6,174 bases of DNA, from positions 1 to 6,174 of the forward strand of contig JAQTVG010000067.1 in the NCBI GenBank assembly GCA_028706895.1, given 5' to 3'. This stretch comes from Candidatus Omnitrophota bacterium. Lineage in GTDB: Bacteria; Omnitrophota; Gorgyraeia; Gygaellales; Profunditerraquicolaceae. The translations under genes and the position numbers were made by a program. The notes beneath the pieces are model-generated. The model was given only the letters and a program-made list of their open reading frames with translations, was not told the origin of the DNA and did no database searches. Of the stretch, positions 3,459-6,174 are shown one piece after another. Positions within the stretch are counted from its first letter, which is position 1; every line of letters begins with the position of its first letter.

Positions 3459-6174
3459 ATGTTATCAAAATTTTTTCTTAATCGTCCTGTTTTTGCCTGG
3501 GTAATTGCCATTATGATAATGGTGTTGGGAGGCTTGGCGATATACACTTTACCCATTGCCCAATATCCTCCTATTGCCCCGCCATCCATCCGGATCAGCT
3601 GTCTTTATACCGGCGCTTCAGCGGAGACCGTAGAGAATAGTGTTACGCAAATCATCGAGCAGCAGATGACCGGTTTGGACCGGATGTTGTATATGTCCAG
3701 CAGCAGTGATTCTTCAGGCATGTCTTCTATTGAATTGACCTTTGCCCCGGGGACTGATCCGGATATCGCCTGGACCAAGGTGCAGAATAAGCTTCAATTG
3801 GCAATGCCGCGGCTTCCGGATTCAGTGCAACGCCGAGGTGTTTCGGTTCAAAAATCCACTCACAATTATCTTTTGCTTATAGGGCTAGTTTCTGAAGACG
3901 GCAGCATGAGTGAAATTGACTTACGCGATTATATGCTTAGTGTAATCCAACCTGTTCTAGCGCGTGTTCCCGGAGTTGGCGAGGCAGAGGGGTTTGGCAG
4001 CGAATACGCTATGCGCGTCTGGTTTGATCCCAAGAAGCTGACAAGCTTCGGCTTGACAGTGGAAGATGTTACTCAGGCGCTGCAAAAATACAACGTTGAA
4101 ATCTCCGGCGGACAATTCGGCGGTGCTCCGGCGGTGCCTGGTCAGCGTTTGAATGCTTCCATCATCGTGCAGAGCCTGCTTAAGACTCCCGAGGAGTTTT
4201 CCAATATCCCCATCCGTATTAATCCGGATGGCTCGGTTATTCGCATTAAAGATGTAGGGCGTGCAGAGTTAGGCAGCGACCAGGCTGACACGAAGGTTTA
4301 TTTCAATAAAGGCCAGCCTTCAACAGCTATTGCTATTCGTCAGGAGCCGGGAGCTAATGCGTTGAAGACCGTTGATGCCATCAAAGCGAAAATGGAAGAG
4401 ATGAGCCATTATTTTCCGCAGGGAATGAAAGTAAATTATCCCTATGATACCACTCCTTTTACCCGGGTAGCCATTAACGAGGTAGCTAAAACGCTGGTCG
4501 TGGCAATTTTCCTGGTTTTCCTGGTAATGTATTTGTTTATGGGGAATATGCGGGCAACATTGATTCCGACAATAGCAGTGCCGGTGGTATTGCTAGGTAC
4601 TTTTGGGGTGTTGGCGTTTTTCGGATACTCAATTAACATGTTGACGATGTTTGCCATGGTTTTGGCTATTGGCCTTTTGGTAGATGACGCTATCGTCGTT
4701 GTGGAAAATGTGGAACGGCTGATGAGCGAGGAAGGGCTAACACCAAGGGAGGCTGCTGCCAGGTCTATGGAACAGATTACTCCTGCGTTAATCGGTATTG
4801 GCTTAGTGCTCTCAGCGGTCTTTGGGCCGATGGCGTTTTTCAGCGGATCCACAGGTGTTATTTACCGCCAGTTTTCTGTAACCGTTATTGCCTCCATGCT
4901 TCTGTCGGTGGTTGTGGCCTTGATTTTAACTCCTGTTTTGTGTGCTTCGTTTCTTAAGCCGGTGCCTAAAGGACATCATCTTGCGGAAAGCGGGATCTGG
5001 TTCTTGAGCCCTTTCTTTAAATGGTTTGATAGGATTTTTTTTAAGACTCGCGATTTTTACGTGCGGCTGGTAGCTCGCTCGTTTAATCAGAGTGCGCGTT
5101 ATATCTTTTTCTATTTTCTCATTGTAGCAGCGATGTTATTTGTTTTCCTGAGGATGCCTACAGGCTATTTGCCTGATGAGGACCAGGGGATAATGTTGAT
5201 TATGAGCAATTTACCTTCGGGTGCGACGCTTGAGCAGTCTGAAGTAGTTATGGAAAAGGTCCGCCAGTATTTTATGGTTAACGAAAAAGACGCAGTGGAG
5301 TCCATTTTAACGATTGCCGGCATGAATCAATCCGGCCACGGACAAAATACCGGTATGGCTTTTATTAAGCTTAAGGATTGGGATTTACGCAAGAAGGCAG
5401 GGCTAAAGGCAGATGCCATATCGGCTCGCGCCATGAAGGAATTTGTTTCCTATAAAGAGGCGCTGGTTTATGTTTTTTCTCCTCCGCCGATCGTTGAATT
5501 GGGCAGCGCTAAAGGGTTTGATTTTCAATTACAGGATCGCGGCGGCGCAGGCCATGAGAAGTTGATGGAGGCCCGCAACCAACTTCTTGATATGGCCTAC
5601 AAGGATCCGCGCCTTGCCAGCGTGCGGGCTAACGGCCTAGAGGATGTTGCTCAATATAAAATAGATTTAGATTGGGATAAAGCCGGAAGTTTGGGTGTTT
5701 CTATTGCTTCTATCCAGGACACAATTTCCACTACTTTCGGCAGCAGTTACGTTAATGATTTTATTAAAGATGGCCGGATTAAACACGTGGATATTCAAGC
5801 TGACGCGCCCTATCGTATGTTGCCTGAGGATTTAAAAAACCTTTACGTGCGTAATACGCAAGGCAAGATGGTGCCTTATTCTTCTTTTGCCTCTGCCCAC
5901 TGGATATTTGGGTCTCCGAAGCTGGAACGCTATAATGCCTTCCCGTCCATTAATATCCTTGGCGAAGCCGCGCCGGGCAGGAGTTCCGGTGAGGCGATGA
6001 ATGCTATGGAAGAGCTTGCTTCAAAATTGCCTCGTGAATTCGGTTATGATTGGACGGGGCTATCTTATCAAGAACGGCAATCCGGTGTCCAGGTAGGCCC
6101 GCTTTACGCCTTTTCCATCCTGATTATCTTTCTTTGTGTAGCAGCCTTGTATGAAAGCTGGAGTATTCCTATTG
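3459..6174 (+). CDS. acrB: HAE1-family RND multidrug efflux transporter, 3' end outside window
   Basis: This is an inner-membrane, proton-driven pump that forms trimers and passes hydrophobic compounds via the adaptor to an outer-membrane channel. It is open for 905 codons with no stop or frameshift; the family is usually about 1,030-1,050 residues, so about 140 are missing. Visible parts are TM1 (about 9-28), the first porter half with FGSEYAMRVW (F179), a TM2-TM6 bundle from about 342, and the proton-relay pair D409/D410 in GLLVDDAIVVVENVER. After these come ALILTPVLCA, the second periplasmic half with GQNTGMAF and SYVNDF, and the start of TM8 with AALYESWSIP. The essential TM10 lysine lies past the window edge. 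By alignment from memory with E. coli AcrB, drug-pocket positions F136, F610, F615 and F617 are Y137, L617, M622 and Q624 here, while F178 and F628 are kept (F179, F635). Arginine codons are 35 of 40 CGN. The symbol is family-level; mexB would fit as well. Confidence 0.97.
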   Translation, partial: MLSKFFLNRPVFAWVIAIMIMVLGGLAIYTLPIAQYPPIAPPSIRISCLYTGASAETVENSVTQIIEQQMTGLDRMLYMSSSSDSSGMSSIELTFAPGTDPDIAWTKVQNKLQLAMPRLPDSVQRRGVSVQKSTHNYLLLIGLVSEDGSMSEIDLRDYMLSVIQPVLARVPGVGEAEGFGSEYAMRVWFDPKKLTSFGLTVEDVTQALQKYNVEISGGQFGGAPAVPGQRLNASIIVQSLLKTPEEFSNIPIRINPDGSVIRIKDVGRAELGSDQADTKVYFNKGQPSTAIAIRQEPGANALKTVDAIKAKMEEMSHYFPQGMKVNYPYDTTPFTRVAINEVAKTLVVAIFLVFLVMYLFMGNMRATLIPTIAVPVVLLGTFGVLAFFGYSINMLTMFAMVLAIGLLVDDAIVVVENVERLMSEEGLTPREAAARSMEQITPALIGIGLVLSAVFGPMAFFSGSTGVIYRQFSVTVIASMLLSVVVALILTPVLCASFLKPVPKGHHLAESGIWFLSPFFKWFDRIFFKTRDFYVRLVARSFNQSARYIFFYFLIVAAMLFVFLRMPTGYLPDEDQGIMLIMSNLPSGATLEQSEVVMEKVRQYFMVNEKDAVESILTIAGMNQSGHGQNTGMAFIKLKDWDLRKKAGLKADAISARAMKEFVSYKEALVYVFSPPPIVELGSAKGFDFQLQDRGGAGHEKLMEARNQLLDMAYKDPRLASVRANGLEDVAQYKIDLDWDKAGSLGVSIASIQDTISTTFGSSYVNDFIKDGRIKHVDIQADAPYRMLPEDLKNLYVRNTQGKMVPYSSFASAHWIFGSPKLERYNAFPSINILGEAAPGRSSGEAMNAMEELASKLPREFGYDWTGLSYQERQSGVQVGPLYAFSILIIFLCVAALYESWSIPI

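Noticed and set aside
4442..4852. A long open frame on the minus strand inside the transporter gene.
   Set aside because: It lies opposite the strongly conserved RND membrane domain, and its translation is low-complexity with no recognisable domain.

Overview
The window carries five genes, all on the + strand. In order they are: the 3' part of a cytoplasmic-type sensor histidine kinase; a stand-alone receiver (CheY-like) protein that overlaps the kinase by 8 bases; a TetR/AcrR-family repressor; and a tripartite efflux pump pair, made of an AcrA/MexA-type periplasmic adaptor lipoprotein and an AcrB/MexB-type HAE1 RND transporter. The transporter gene runs off the right edge after 905 codons without a stop. 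I found no RNA genes, CRISPR arrays or insertion sequences.

The lipoprotein adaptor and the RND pump imply a diderm (Gram-negative-type) bacterium. The kinase, receiver and TetR genes are AT-leaning and rich in AGA/AGG and ATA codons. The GAF kinase paired with a short receiver resembles pairs I associate with environmental lineages such as Omnitrophota, Nitrospirota or Desulfobacterota. That placement is a weak inference from style, not a proven assignment.

Layout: 1-1428 is a two-component unit whose promoter lies outside the window. 1429-1536 holds the tetR promoter, operator and ribosome binding site. 1537-2148 is tetR. 2149-2306 holds the pump promoter, operator and leader. 2307-6174 is the adaptor-transporter operon, with a 63-base gap containing a hairpin. 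An outer-membrane TolC/OprM-type gene is not seen and could lie downstream.

The clearest regulatory signal is that tetR and the pump operon have near-identical promoters. Both have a -35 box, a 17-base spacer, and TG-extended TATATT. Each is followed by a TGAAC-N4-GTTCA dyad at the expected transcription start. The two 38-base segments (1471-1508 and 2210-2247) match at 33 positions. The simplest model is a TetR protein that represses both itself and the pump until a ligand releases it.

The pump genes use very different arginine codons from the three upstream genes: 55 of 63 are CGN, against 6 of 34 upstream. This suggests that the pump and the local regulatory genes have different histories. 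The pump itself belongs to a well-known family. I see no convincing novel system; the most interesting points are the duplicated promoter/operator module, the codon-usage break and the altered drug-pocket residues.
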